Shown here: positions 1 to 8,761 of the stretch, in pieces | Position numbering within the stretch: the first letter of the stretch is position 1 | How the letters are laid out: each line of letters opens with the position of its first letter | Assembly (NCBI RefSeq): GCF_051433165.1 | Contig: NZ_JBHMFS010000002.1 | Coordinates: 245,419-309,418 of the forward strand | Origin: Falsiroseomonas sp051433165 | Lineage (GTDB): Bacteria > Pseudomonadota > Alphaproteobacteria > Acetobacterales > Acetobacteraceae | DNA length: 64,000 nucleotides | Direction of reading: 5' to 3' | Program-made: the position numbers and the translations under genes | Notes under the pieces: model-generated | The model's database searches: none | What the model was told of the DNA's origin: nothing | Seen by the model: the letters and a program-made list of their open reading frames with translations, nothing else

Positions 1-123
1 CAGCGCCGCCCGCCCGGCTTTCAGCGTCTCCTGGATCGAGGAGGAGCCGGTCTTGCCCATCCCCACATGAACGAAAAGGCGTACTGTCCTGCCACGGCCG
101 GAGGCTGGTGGCGGTGTGGTCAT
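1..123 (-). CDS. Sulfotransferase-like protein, N-terminal fragment
   Basis: Only the first 41 codons are in the window; the gene runs off the left edge. The peptide has a beta strand (VRLFVHVG) followed by GMGKTGSSSIQ, which resembles the P-loop-like PAPS-binding start of bacterial sulfotransferase-family proteins. The ATG overlaps the TGA of the gamma-glutamyltransferase gene by four bases (ATGA), so the two are probably co-transcribed and translationally coupled. The acceptor substrate cannot be inferred, and a generic P-loop protein is possible because so little is visible. Confidence 0.6.
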   Translation of the reverse strand, partial: MTTPPPASGRGRTVRLFVHVGMGKTGSSSIQETLKAGRAAL

Positions 124-1907
124 CGCCCGACGGCGTAGCCCTGCATGCCGCGCGGATTGGCGCCTGCGAACAACTGCCCATCCGCCTCCTGCCGCGCGCC
201 GGTCAGCCTTCCCTCGGACCAATCGCCGCCGACATCCACCAGATGGCCGCGCGCGGTCAGCAGGCGGGCGACTTCCGGCGCATAGCGGCCTTCCAGCACC
301 ACCTTGCCGGGGCGGGCAACGCGCGGCCAGAAGCTGCTCGGCCAGTGTTCGGTGTGGAAGGCGGGCGCGTCGATCGCCTGCTGGATGCCCATGGCGTGGT
401 CCACCATGCGGGTGAACATGATGGGCTGCCACTGGTCCTGCTGCTCGCCGCCCGGCGTGCCGAAGCTCAGCCAGGGGCGGCCATCCTTCAGCGCCATGGC
501 CGGCGACAGGGTGGTGCGCGGCCGCTTGCCCGGCTTCAGCCCGTTCGGCAGGTTCTCGTCCAGCCAGAACATCTGCCCGCGGGTGCCGAGGCAGAAGCCC
601 AGGCCTGGCACCGCCGGGGAAGACTGGAACCAGCCGCCGGAGGGTGTGGCGGAGACCATGTTGCCCTGGCTGTCGATGACGTCGATGTGGCAGGTATCCG
701 CGCCCGAGACGCCGAGGCGGGCCACGGTGGGCTCGCCGGCACCGGGCGCGCGGGTCAGCAATTCCATCCGGCTGACCGCGTCATGATCAACCCAGGGGGT
801 TGCCATGCCGGGCAGGGTGCCAGGGCGGAGGTCGAGGCTTGCGGCCTCGCCCACCAGCTTGCGGCGTTCCGCGGCGTAGTCGTCGGACAGCAGATGGTGG
901 ATCGGCACATCGACGAAATCCGGGTCGCCGTAGAAGGCCTCGCGGTCCGCGAAGGCCAGCTTCATGCATTCGATGACGGTGTGGGCATATTGCTCGCCCA
1001 GCGGGTCCATCCCCGCCAGGTCGAAGCCTTCCAGCAGCGCCAGCGTCTGCAGCATCGCCGGCCCCTGGCTCCAGACGCCGCATTTCAGCACAGTGTGGCC
1101 GCGATAGTCGCGCCGCAGCGGGGCTTCCTGGCTGGCGCGCCAATGGGACATGTCATGCGCCGTCAGCACGCCCTTGTGCCGCTCACCGGAGGCATCGAGC
1201 AGCGCCTCCTTGGCGAAGAATTCCCCGATCGCCTCGGCGACGAAGCCGCCATACCAGGCGTTGCGCGCCGCATCGATCTGCGCGACGCGGTCATGGCCAG
1301 CCGCCTCCGCCTCCCGCAGCACACGCTCCCACGTTTTCCCCAATGTCGGGTTGGCGTAAAGGCCGCCGGCAACCGGGCCGCCGTTCCGCAGCCAGATTTC
1401 CGCGCTGGTCGGCCATTCGGTTTCGAACAGCGGCTTCACCGTGTTCAGCGTGGCGACCACGCGCGGCACGTAGTGGATGCCGCGATGCGCGTAGCCGATG
1501 GCGTAGGACAGCACATCGCGCAGTGACCAAGTGCCGTAGTCGCGCAGCATCAGCGCCCAGGCATCGAAGGCGCCAGGCACCATGGCGGGCAGGAAGCCGG
1601 TGCCGGGGATGAGGTCCAGCCCCAGCTCGCCCTTCACATACGCCACGCTCAGCCCGGCCGGCGCCACGCCCTGGCCGCAGATCACGCGCTGGGCGCCGGC
1701 CTTGGCGTCGTGGATGATGATCGGGCAGTCGCCGCCCGGGCCGTTCAGGTGGGGTTCCGCCACCTGCAAGGTGAAGCCCGCGGCCACTGCCGCATCAAAG
1801 GCATTGCCGCCGCGCTCCAGAACCGCCATGCCGACCTGCGAGGCGATCCAGTGGGTGGAGGCGACGACACCGAAAGTGCCGGCGATTTCGGGGCGCGTCG
1901 TGAACAT
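120..1907 (-). CDS. Gamma-glutamyltransferase family protein
   Basis: Ntn-hydrolase of the gamma-glutamyltranspeptidase family, 595 aa from the ATG at 1907. Upstream in-frame codons read through the phnN side and are not family-like. The conserved N-terminal block (ASTHWIASQVG, ERGGNAFDAA, NGPGGD) is present. The likely autocatalytic nucleophile is Thr405 in DTCH, followed by GNMVSATPSGG and GTPGG at 483-487. Known members are synthesised as one chain and self-cleave into large and small subunits, then hydrolyse or transfer the gamma-glutamyl group of glutathione or related amides. No clear signal peptide is visible, unlike the periplasmic enterobacterial enzyme, so a cytoplasmic acylase-type role is possible. 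It is divergent from phnN, with 85 bp between the starts. Confidence 0.9.
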   Translation of the reverse strand: MFTTRPEIAGTFGVVASTHWIASQVGMAVLERGGNAFDAAVAAGFTLQVAEPHLNGPGGDCPIIIHDAKAGAQRVICGQGVAPAGLSVAYVKGELGLDLIPGTGFLPAMVPGAFDAWALMLRDYGTWSLRDVLSYAIGYAHRGIHYVPRVVATLNTVKPLFETEWPTSAEIWLRNGGPVAGGLYANPTLGKTWERVLREAEAAGHDRVAQIDAARNAWYGGFVAEAIGEFFAKEALLDASGERHKGVLTAHDMSHWRASQEAPLRRDYRGHTVLKCGVWSQGPAMLQTLALLEGFDLAGMDPLGEQYAHTVIECMKLAFADREAFYGDPDFVDVPIHHLLSDDYAAERRKLVGEAASLDLRPGTLPGMATPWVDHDAVSRMELLTRAPGAGEPTVARLGVSGADTCHIDVIDSQGNMVSATPSGGWFQSSPAVPGLGFCLGTRGQMFWLDENLPNGLKPGKRPRTTLSPAMALKDGRPWLSFGTPGGEQQDQWQPIMFTRMVDHAMGIQQAIDAPAFHTEHWPSSFWPRVARPGKVVLEGRYAPEVARLLTARGHLVDVGGDWSEGRLTGARQEADGQLFAGANPRGMQGYAVGR

Positions 1908-1992
1908 CTGCGGGTTTTTCCGTCTGGCGGCTTGAGGCTGGCGATAGGCGCAGGCAGAAGCGTCACGGTCAATATTGCGGTGCGGGACAAGA

Positions 1993-2571
1993 ATGCTGGT
2001 ACCGGTGGTCGGGCCCTCCGGGGCGGGCAAGGATACGTTGATGGAAGCCGCCCGGCTGCTGCTGGCGCGCGATACCCGTTTCATCTTCGCCCGCCGCCAT
2101 ATCACCCGTCCCGCCGAGGCGGGCGGAGAAAACCACTTCCCGATCAGCGTCGCGGAATTCCGCCGGATGGAGCAGGAAGGCGGCTTCGCCCTGTGGTGGG
2201 AGGCGCATGGCCTGCTCTACGGCATCCCTTCCGCCATGGAGGTGGCGATGGCGGAAGGTCGCGTCGTGGTGGCCAACCTGTCCCGCACCGTGCTGGCGGA
2301 GGCCGCGGCGCGCTACCCGATCCGCATCCTGAACATCACCGCGCCGCCATCCGTGCTGGCGGCGCGGCTGGCCGCCCGCGGCCGCGAATCGGCCGCCGAT
2401 ATCGAGGCCCGCCTGGCGCGGGAGGCCGGACTGCCCGCCGACCTGCAGGTGGAGACCGTGCAGAATGACGGCAGCGTGGAACAGGGCGTGGCGCGCGTGC
2501 TGGCCGCCCTCAACCGAGCAGCGGCAGACGCTCGGCCAGCAGGAAGGGCGCAGCTGGCCCCGCCTGGGTGA
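1993..2571 (+). CDS. phnN: Ribose 1,5-bisphosphate phosphokinase PhnN
   Basis: P-loop kinase of the guanylate-kinase fold, 192 aa, with Walker A GPSGAGKDT at residues 7-15. PhnN phosphorylates ribose 1,5-bisphosphate to PRPP, which returns the ribose released by C-P lyase to nucleotide metabolism. The ATG at 1993 is chosen because it places the P-loop at the usual distance from the N-terminus; a TTG 18 bases upstream would add six residues. The gene converges on the DUF1045 gene with a 62-base tail overlap, so it is not in the phnG-M transcript although it belongs to the same pathway. Confidence 0.92.
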   Translation: MLVPVVGPSGAGKDTLMEAARLLLARDTRFIFARRHITRPAEAGGENHFPISVAEFRRMEQEGGFALWWEAHGLLYGIPSAMEVAMAEGRVVVANLSRTVLAEAAARYPIRILNITAPPSVLAARLAARGRESAADIEARLAREAGLPADLQVETVQNDGSVEQGVARVLAALNRAAADARPAGRAQLAPPG

Positions 2572-3181
2572 ACAGGCAGATCTCCGTCACCCGGCGCGGC
2601 AGGGCCGGCACATCGCCCAGATGCGCGGCCAGCGCCGGGCGAACCACGGCCAACTCCGCCGCGTTCAGCCGGCGGCTGAGGGTGACGTGGAACCACCACT
2701 CCTCGAAGACATAGTGATAGCCCCAGCGGTGCAGGTTTTCCCGCTGCCGTTCCGTCATGCGTTCGGGCTTGCGGCGGGCGATCTCGTCTTCCGTCGGCGG
2801 CACGCGATGCGCATCGAGCCCGGCGACGCAGGCATTGCACAGCGCCTGGAACTCCGCCGAAGGTTCCGTTTCCAGCAGCGCCAGGAAGCCTTGATGTTCG
2901 CCCAGATGCAGCGGCGGCAGGGCGAAGGGCCGGGTTCGCAGCGCCAGCGCCATCGCGTCCTGGCGCAGCGCGGCATAGCTGGTGGCGATGCGGAAGGGCG
3001 GCTTCATCGTGCCATGCAGGCCGTAGATGCGCGCGGTCGCCGTGATCTCCGCGATATCCAGGCCGGGCAGGGCGGGCTGCGCCAGGGTGGCGCCGGTCTC
3101 GGTATCCCGGCCCAGCCACTGCGAGCCGAGCTTGTGCAGCGGGTCTTCGAGGCGCGGCGCCCAGTAGATTCCGGCGCGCAT
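2510..3181 (-). CDS. Phosphonate-operon DUF1045 protein (2H phosphoesterase-like)
   Basis: 223 aa. Matches the DUF1045 family that accompanies many C-P lyase operons. Two HxT-type motifs typical of 2H phosphoesterases are visible, HGTM at residues 56-59 and HVTL at 165-168. The start codon shares one base with the phnM stop (TGATG), so it is the last gene of the phnG-M operon. Inference: because no phnP lies in the operon, this protein may open the ribose 1,2-cyclic phosphate intermediate that PhnP handles in E. coli. Biochemical function for this family is not something I can assert from sequence. Confidence 0.85.
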   Translation of the reverse strand: MRAGIYWAPRLEDPLHKLGSQWLGRDTETGATLAQPALPGLDIAEITATARIYGLHGTMKPPFRIATSYAALRQDAMALALRTRPFALPPLHLGEHQGFLALLETEPSAEFQALCNACVAGLDAHRVPPTEDEIARRKPERMTERQRENLHRWGYHYVFEEWWFHVTLSRRLNAAELAVVRPALAAHLGDVPALPRRVTEICLFTQAGPAAPFLLAERLPLLG

Positions 3182-4320
3182 CAGGCGATCCGCTCCCCAG
3201 CGCGCCACACCTTCCGCACCACGGCATGGCCCTCATGCGGGCGGATCTGCACCAGATCGGCGCGCAGCCCGGCCTCCAGGCGCCCACGATCGTGGAACCC
3301 CGCCATCCGCGCGGCGGTGTCCGTGATCATCGCGATGGCGGCCGGCAGCGTCGTGTGGCCCTGGCCGGCGGCGAGCCAGGCGGCCTCCACCATCGCGGGC
3401 GGCACATAGTCGCTGGCCAGCACATCCACCGCCTGGTCGTGCATCAGGTCGGAGACGGCGACATTGCCCGAATGGCTGCCGCCGCGGACGATGTTGGGCG
3501 CGCCGGCAATCACCTGCACACCCAGCTTCTTCGCGGCCTGGGCGGCCTCCAGCGTCACCGGGAATTCGCTGATCATGATGCCATCGGCTGCATTGCGCGC
3601 GATGCCTTCGGGGCTGTCATCGTCGTGGCTGGCCAGTGGAAGGTTGCGGTAGGCCACGCGGTCCAGCAGCCAGCGGCGGTTCGGCTCCAGCAGCCTGGCG
3701 CGCTGCTCCAGCAATTCGGTGATGCGCTGTTCCACCTGCTCCGGCGTCTTGCCGCCGCGGATGCGCATCTGCCGGTAGCGCTCCATGTCCCGGTACTGGC
3801 CGATGCCGGGGGAGTGGTCCATCAGGCTGACCATGCGGACCAGCGGATGGTCAGCGGCCATCTCCACCAGTTCCTGCATGTCGGAAGCGGGGATTTCGCA
3901 GCGCAGATGCAGGAAGTGGTCGGATTTCAGCAGGCCGGTGCCGGTCAGCGCGTCCAGATCCTTCATGCCCTCCACGAAGGTCTGGGTGCGGCCGACATCG
4001 AAGCCGAGATCGCCGAGGCACAGCGCATCCAGCACCGTGGTCACGCCGGCGGCCGCCGTCTGGCTGTCATGCGCCAGCATGGCCGACCGCGAGGGCCAGC
4101 GCGCCGTGGCGCGCGGCTGTACCTGGCGTTCCAGATTGTCCGTATGCACATCGACGATGCCGGGGATCAGATGGTCGCCATCGAGGTCGATGGCGCCGGG
4201 GGCGTGGCTTCGGCCGGGCTGGATCTCTGCGATGCGGTCGCCACGGATCACCAGCGTGCCGGGCAGAACCTCGCCCGGCAGAACCAGCAGGGCGTTGGTC
4301 AGAATCATCTCGGAGGTCAT
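3181..4320 (-). CDS. phnM: Alpha-D-ribose 1-methylphosphonate 5-triphosphate diphosphatase PhnM
   Basis: Amidohydrolase-superfamily enzyme, 379 aa, close to the usual PhnM length. It removes pyrophosphate from the ribose 1-phosphonate 5-triphosphate made by the PhnGHI(L) complex, giving the PhnJ substrate. Metal-site motifs are visible: HTDNLE at 59-64, SHDDDS, GAPNIVRGGSHSGN and LASDY. ATGA overlap with the phnL stop and TGATG overlap with the following DUF1045 gene show tight translational coupling. It is the better PhnM candidate of the two in this locus because of its operon position. Confidence 0.95.
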   Translation of the reverse strand: MTSEMILTNALLVLPGEVLPGTLVIRGDRIAEIQPGRSHAPGAIDLDGDHLIPGIVDVHTDNLERQVQPRATARWPSRSAMLAHDSQTAAAGVTTVLDALCLGDLGFDVGRTQTFVEGMKDLDALTGTGLLKSDHFLHLRCEIPASDMQELVEMAADHPLVRMVSLMDHSPGIGQYRDMERYRQMRIRGGKTPEQVEQRITELLEQRARLLEPNRRWLLDRVAYRNLPLASHDDDSPEGIARNAADGIMISEFPVTLEAAQAAKKLGVQVIAGAPNIVRGGSHSGNVAVSDLMHDQAVDVLASDYVPPAMVEAAWLAAGQGHTTLPAAIAMITDTAARMAGFHDRGRLEAGLRADLVQIRPHEGHAVVRKVWRAGERIA

Positions 4321-5015
4321 GCGGCGTCCTGGATTGGCAAAACTTCGAACAGGCGATCGGCCACCTGCTCGCGGATTTCGGTGTCGTGGAAGATGCCGAT
4401 CAGCGCCGCGCCACGGGCCTTGGCCTCGGCGATCAACTTGACGACCACCTGGCGGTTCACCGGGTCGAGGCTGGCGGTCGGCTCATCGAGCAGCAGCACG
4501 GGATAGTCCGCGGCGAAGCCGCGCGCCAGGTTGATACGCTGCTGCTCCCCGCCGGAGAAGGTGGCGGGCGGCAGGCCGTGCAGGCGGGGCGGCAGGTTGA
4601 GACGGGTCAGCAGTTCCGTGGCGCGCGCCAGCGCCTGTTCGGCCGGCACGCCACGGGCGCGCAGCGGCTCCGCCACAATGTCGCGGGCGCCGATGCGGGG
4701 AATGACGCGCAAGAACTGGGAGACATAGCCCAGCGTCTCCCGCCGTATCTCCCGCACCAGCATCGGATCGGCAGCGGCGAGATCGACCAGCTCGCCGCGG
4801 TGGCGGATAAGGATGCGCCCCGAACCGGCGCCGTAATTGCCATAGAGGCAGCGCATCAGCGTGGATTTGCCGGCGCCCGAAGGCCCCGTCAGCGCCACGC
4901 ATTCGCCGGGGCGCACCTCGAAATCCACATCGGCGAGGACGGGGATGCGGACATCGCCTTGCAGGTGGAGGCGAAAGGCCTTGGACAGGCCCTCGGTGGC
5001 TAAGGAAACACTCAT
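4317..5015 (-). CDS. phnL: C-P lyase ATP-binding subunit PhnL
   Basis: ABC-type ATPase, 232 aa, with Walker A GPSGAGKST, signature FSGGEQQR and Walker B PVLLLDEP. PhnL belongs to the C-P lyase machinery and is not part of a phosphonate importer; it is needed with PhnG, H and I for displacing a nucleobase by a phosphonate. It overlaps phnK by four bases (ATGA). Identity as PhnL, and not PhnC, follows from its position between phnK and phnM and from the family-typical long segment between Walker A and the Q-loop (RHRGELVDLAAADP). Confidence 0.95.
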   Translation of the reverse strand: MSVSLATEGLSKAFRLHLQGDVRIPVLADVDFEVRPGECVALTGPSGAGKSTLMRCLYGNYGAGSGRILIRHRGELVDLAAADPMLVREIRRETLGYVSQFLRVIPRIGARDIVAEPLRARGVPAEQALARATELLTRLNLPPRLHGLPPATFSGGEQQRINLARGFAADYPVLLLDEPTASLDPVNRQVVVKLIAEAKARGAALIGIFHDTEIREQVADRLFEVLPIQDAA

Positions 5016-5770
5016 GCCGCCAGCACCGAACTGACCAGAAGCTGCGTGTAGGGGTGCTGCGGGTCGTCCAGCACGCGATCCGTCAGCCCGCTTTCCACCA
5101 CCACGCCGTGCCGCATCACCAGCATCCGATGCGCCAGCAGGCGCGCTGCGGCGATGTCATGCGTCACGATCAGCACGGCAAGGCCGAGATCGGCAACCAG
5201 GGCACGGATGAGGTCCAGCAGCCTTGCCTGGACCGAGACATCGAGGCCGCCGGTTGGCTCATCCATGAAGACCAGTTTTGGGAGTGTCACCAGCGTTCTT
5301 GCGATCTGCAGGCGCTGCTGCATGCCGCCCGAGAATTTGGCTGGCACCTCATCCATCCGCGCCGGGTCGATCTCCACGCGGGTCAGCCAATGGGCGGCCT
5401 GGTCGCGGATGTTGCCGTAGTGGCGGGCGCCGGTCGCCATCAGCCGCTCGCCGATATTGCCACCGGCGGAGACCGCCATGCGCAGCCCGTCGCGCGGGTT
5501 CTGATGCACGAAACCCCATTCGGTCCGCATCAGGCGGCGGCGCGCGGCCTCCGACATGCCGAGCACGTCCTGGCCGAGATAGGACACCTCGCCCGCATCC
5601 GGGCGCATCAGGCCGGAGAGCACGCGCAGCAAGGTGGTCTTGCCGCTGCCGGATTCGCCGACGATGGCGACCACCTCGCCGGGATGGATCTCGAGGTCCA
5701 CGCCATCTAGCGCGGCGATGCGGCCGAAGCGGAGGGTCAGGTCCCGCGCGGTGAGAAGGGGGGTGCTCAT
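5012..5770 (-). CDS. phnK: C-P lyase ATP-binding subunit PhnK
   Basis: ABC-type ATPase, 252 aa, with Walker A GESGSGKTT, signature FSGGMQQR and Walker B KLVFMDEPTGGLD. PhnK docks on the PhnGHIJ core complex at PhnJ in the known E. coli structure. It overlaps phnJ (upstream) and phnL (downstream) by four bases each. No membrane component for an importer lies nearby, which fits the C-P lyase role and argues against a dipeptide-transporter ATPase despite the sequence similarity of the two families. Confidence 0.95.
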   Translation of the reverse strand: MSTPLLTARDLTLRFGRIAALDGVDLEIHPGEVVAIVGESGSGKTTLLRVLSGLMRPDAGEVSYLGQDVLGMSEAARRRLMRTEWGFVHQNPRDGLRMAVSAGGNIGERLMATGARHYGNIRDQAAHWLTRVEIDPARMDEVPAKFSGGMQQRLQIARTLVTLPKLVFMDEPTGGLDVSVQARLLDLIRALVADLGLAVLIVTHDIAAARLLAHRMLVMRHGVVVESGLTDRVLDDPQHPYTQLLVSSVLAA

Positions 5771-6609
5771 TCCGCCGCCGCCTTCACAGCCTGCCGCTCG
5801 GCACAGAAATCCGTGTCCGAGCAGACGAAGATTCGCCCACCCACATCATCCGTCAGCACCTCATCCAGATAGGTGTCGCGCGACCCGCACAGCTCGCATG
5901 AATGCGGCGCGCGGATGGGCCGGAACGGGTGGTCGTCGAAATCCAGGCTCTTCACGGATGTATAAGGCGGCACCGCATAGATGCGCTTTTCCCGCCCCGC
6001 ACCGAACAATTGCAGCGCCGGCATCTGGTCCATCTTCGGATTGTCGAAGGCCGGGATCGGGGAAGGCGACATCAAGTAGCGGCCATTGACCATCACCGGA
6101 TAGCTGTAGCTGGTGGCGATGTGGCCGTGGCGGGCGATGTCCTCGTAGAGCTTCACATGCATCAGCCCGTAATCGGCCATGGCGTGCATCCGCCGCGTTT
6201 CCGCGATGCGCGGCTCCAGCCGGCCGAGCGGCTCCGGGATCGGCACCTGGTAGACCAGGATCTGATCTTCCCGCAGCTTGCGTTCGGGGATGCGGTGGCG
6301 GGTCTGGATGATGGTGGCGGCTTCGGTGCTTTCCGTGGTGGCAACGCCCGCGGTACGGCGAAAGAAGGCGCGGATGGAGACGGCATTGGTGGTGTCGTCG
6401 CTGCCCTGGTCAATCACCTTCAGCACATCGGTGGGGCCGAGCACCGCCGCCGTCACCTGGATGCCGCCCGTGCCCCAGCCATAGGGCAGCGGCATCTCGC
6501 GCGAGCCGAAGGGCACCTGGTGACCGGGGATGGCGACGGCCTTCAGGATGGCACGGCGGATCATCCGCTTTGTGCTCTCATCCAGATAGGCGAAGTTGTA
6601 GCCGCTCAC
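5767..6609 (-). CDS. phnJ: C-P lyase catalytic subunit PhnJ (radical SAM)
   Basis: 280 aa. This enzyme cleaves the carbon-phosphorus bond of ribose 1-alkylphosphonate 5-phosphate using S-adenosylmethionine and a 4Fe-4S cluster. The cluster and radical cysteines are all present as Cys238, Cys241, Cys263 and Cys269, with the spacing CX2C-X21-C-X5-C of the E. coli enzyme (241, 244, 266, 272). The start is a GTG overlapping the phnI TGA (GTGA). The reading frame continues upstream but those codons are antisense to phnI and were excluded. Complete and intact. Confidence 0.97.
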   Translation of the reverse strand: MSGYNFAYLDESTKRMIRRAILKAVAIPGHQVPFGSREMPLPYGWGTGGIQVTAAVLGPTDVLKVIDQGSDDTTNAVSIRAFFRRTAGVATTESTEAATIIQTRHRIPERKLREDQILVYQVPIPEPLGRLEPRIAETRRMHAMADYGLMHVKLYEDIARHGHIATSYSYPVMVNGRYLMSPSPIPAFDNPKMDQMPALQLFGAGREKRIYAVPPYTSVKSLDFDDHPFRPIRAPHSCELCGSRDTYLDEVLTDDVGGRIFVCSDTDFCAERQAVKAAAE

Positions 6610-7691
6610 TTGGGCACCTCCACGGATGCCCGCCCAACGCTTTCGCGCATCGTCCGGACGTTCTCGAGCTCCGACTGGAAATCGACGTAGTGCGGCAGCT
6701 TCAGATGTTCGACGAAGCCGGTGGCTTCGACATTGTCGCAATGCGACAGCACGAATTCCTGCTGCTGCGCCGGGGCCTCCGCCGCCTCGCCCAGTTCCGC
6801 CGCGCGCAGGGACCGATCGACCAGCGCCATGGACATCGCCTTGCGCTCGCCATGACCGAAGACCAGGCCGTAGCCGCGGGTGAATTGAGGCGGCTCCGTC
6901 CGGCTGCCCTTGAACTGGTTCACCATCTGGCATTCGGTGACGGTGATGTCGCCGAGGTCGATCTCGAAGCCGAGCTCCGGCGGCGTGAAACCAACCGCCA
7001 CCTCGCCCATGCGGATTTCGCCGACGAAGGGGTGGTTATTGCCGTAGCCGCGCTGGGTCGAATAACCGAGCGACAGCAGAAATCCCTCATCGCCCCGCGC
7101 CAGCGCCTGCAAGCGCAGGGACCGGTCGGCGGGGAAGGCGAGGGGCTCCCGGGTCAAATCGCCCGGCTCCGCGTCGCTGCTTGTCTCGCGCTGCATGAGC
7201 CCTTCGCGCGCCAGCATCTCGGTGACGCGCGGCGTGGGTTCGTTGCTGGCCGCCGCCTCGGGCGTCCCGCTTTGCACATGGCCCGCGGCAGCCAGGGAAA
7301 AATCCAGCAGGCGGTGGGTGTAGTCGAAGGTCGGGCCGAGCACCTGGCCGCCGGGCAGATCCTTGTAGGTGGCGCTGATGCGGCGCTGGATGGCCATGGC
7401 GTCGGTGTCGAGCGGCGCACTGGCGCCGAAGCGGGGCAGGGTGGTGCGATAGGCGCGCAGCAGGAAGGCGGCCTCGATGAGATCGCCGCGGGACTGCTTC
7501 ACCGCCAGCGCGGCCAGGCCCCGATCGTGGCAGGACCCCTCCGCCATCACCCGGTCTACCGCCAGGCCAAGCTGCGCCTCCACCTGCGCCGCCGTCAGTT
7601 CCGGCAGCGCAGGGTCGCCACGGCGGGTCTCGTCCAGCCACGCATGGGCGGCGCCGATCGCCCGCTCACCGCCCTTGGTCGCGACATACAT
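6606..7691 (-). CDS. phnI: C-P lyase core subunit PhnI
   Basis: 361 aa, close to the 354 aa of the E. coli protein. Begins MYVATKGGERAI, a family signature. In the known pathway PhnI, as a core-complex nucleosidase, replaces the adenine of ATP with a phosphonate with help from PhnG, H and L. The gene follows phnH with three bases between stop and start and overlaps phnJ by four bases. No truncation is visible. Confidence 0.95.
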   Translation of the reverse strand: MYVATKGGERAIGAAHAWLDETRRGDPALPELTAAQVEAQLGLAVDRVMAEGSCHDRGLAALAVKQSRGDLIEAAFLLRAYRTTLPRFGASAPLDTDAMAIQRRISATYKDLPGGQVLGPTFDYTHRLLDFSLAAAGHVQSGTPEAAASNEPTPRVTEMLAREGLMQRETSSDAEPGDLTREPLAFPADRSLRLQALARGDEGFLLSLGYSTQRGYGNNHPFVGEIRMGEVAVGFTPPELGFEIDLGDITVTECQMVNQFKGSRTEPPQFTRGYGLVFGHGERKAMSMALVDRSLRAAELGEAAEAPAQQQEFVLSHCDNVEATGFVEHLKLPHYVDFQSELENVRTMRESVGRASVEVPK

Positions 7692-7694
7692 GGC

Positions 7695-8285
7695 TCAGCC
7701 TTCCTCGATCGCGACGCTGCGCGGCAGGGCGGCGATGGCATTGCCCGCGCAAAGGATCACATCCACCCCGCAGGGTGTCCGGGCGCGGTTCGCGGCCCAG
7801 TCGGCCACGAAGTTTTCGGGCGCGCCGGTGACCTTCAGGCGGTGTTCGTCCCGGATGCCCGGCCCTCTCAGTCGCCAGCCGCGGCCTTCTTCCAGCGTGG
7901 TGACGTCCAGGATCAGCGTTGTACCGCGCTCCGGCTCCTCCTCATTGCCCGGATCGAGCGCCAGCAGCCCGGCCGCGGGGTCCAGCACGAACTGCGCGGC
8001 ACCGGCTGCCACCAGCGGCGCGCCGCAATGAAAGCGCGCCCAGGCCTCGGCTTCGGGGCCGGCATGAAGGCAAAGCCGTGTCTCGGCATCCACCAGGGTC
8101 AGCAGCACGGCGGCGGCGGCGGGGGACAGGCCCGGCGGCAATTCGGGCAGGTTCGGCACGCGCTGCACCTGGCCGGGGCGGCTCATCGCCTGGAGCACGG
8201 CGCGGAAGCTGGCCTGGGCGTCCAGCACAGGGTCGGCGAAGCCGGGGAAGGTGGTGCCGGAGGCGCCCAGGGCGTTCATGCTCAT
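7695..8285 (-). CDS. phnH: C-P lyase core subunit PhnH
   Basis: 196 aa. Recognised as PhnH by length, by the conserved opening (PGFADPVLDAQASFRAVLQAMSRPG, interrupted here only for length) and by the place between phnG and phnI. PhnH is a dimeric, PLP-transferase-like fold without PLP, and forms part of the PhnGHIJ core. ATGA overlap with the phnG stop. A second ATG two codons in (MNAL) is an alternative start. Confidence 0.95.
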   Translation of the reverse strand: MSMNALGASGTTFPGFADPVLDAQASFRAVLQAMSRPGQVQRVPNLPELPPGLSPAAAAVLLTLVDAETRLCLHAGPEAEAWARFHCGAPLVAAGAAQFVLDPAAGLLALDPGNEEEPERGTTLILDVTTLEEGRGWRLRGPGIRDEHRLKVTGAPENFVADWAANRARTPCGVDVILCAGNAIAALPRSVAIEEG

Positions 8286-8749
8286 CGCATCTGGGTCATG
8301 GTGAAGAACTCCACACGCGTTGCCGCGGCCTTCCGGGCCTGGCCAGCGCGACGCTCGGCCTGGGCACGTTCCAGCGGCGCGATCACCGCCGCCTCCAGCA
8401 CGGGGGCGCGCGCCGGGTCCTGCATCAGCGCATCCAGCAGCGCGGCCAGTTCGGCCTGGCGCGTATCACGACCGGCGACATAGCCATGCCCCACCGTGCC
8501 ATCGGCCAGCCGCACCGCGCAGCGCGTGACGGTCATCTCACCCAGGTTGAAGGGCGCGCCATCCCCGCCGGCGCGGCCGCGCACCATCACCAGCCCGGTC
8601 TCCGGCCCCCGCAGGCGGCTGTGCTGCGGCAGGCCGGGCAGGGGTTCCAGCCGCGCGGCGATGTCCTCGGCCTGGGCGCGGGCCAGGATGGACATCCAGC
8701 GCCGGCGTTCGGGAAGATCGGGAAGGGGGCTTGGGGGTTTTTCGGTCAT
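8282..8749 (-). CDS. phnG: C-P lyase core subunit PhnG
   Basis: 155 aa from the ATG at 8749 (E. coli PhnG is 150 aa). A TTG at 8773 is in frame but lies inside the proposed PhnF operator, so the ATG is preferred. Family features include ERRRWMSILARA near the N-terminus and FNLGEMTVTRCAVRL in the middle. First gene of the operon phnGHIJKLM-DUF1045, in which every junction overlaps or is within three bases; expression is therefore probably set by the single promoter region in front of it. Confidence 0.95.
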   Translation of the reverse strand: MTEKPPSPLPDLPERRRWMSILARAQAEDIAARLEPLPGLPQHSRLRGPETGLVMVRGRAGGDGAPFNLGEMTVTRCAVRLADGTVGHGYVAGRDTRQAELAALLDALMQDPARAPVLEAAVIAPLERAQAERRAGQARKAAATRVEFFTMTQMR

Positions 8750-8761
8750 GGGATGCTCGAT

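Noticed and set aside
108..1526. Rightward 472-codon frame and other long frames opposite the gamma-glutamyltransferase gene
   Set aside because: Shadow frames caused by high GC; low-complexity Arg/Ala/Gly-rich peptides without motifs, antisense to a clear enzyme.
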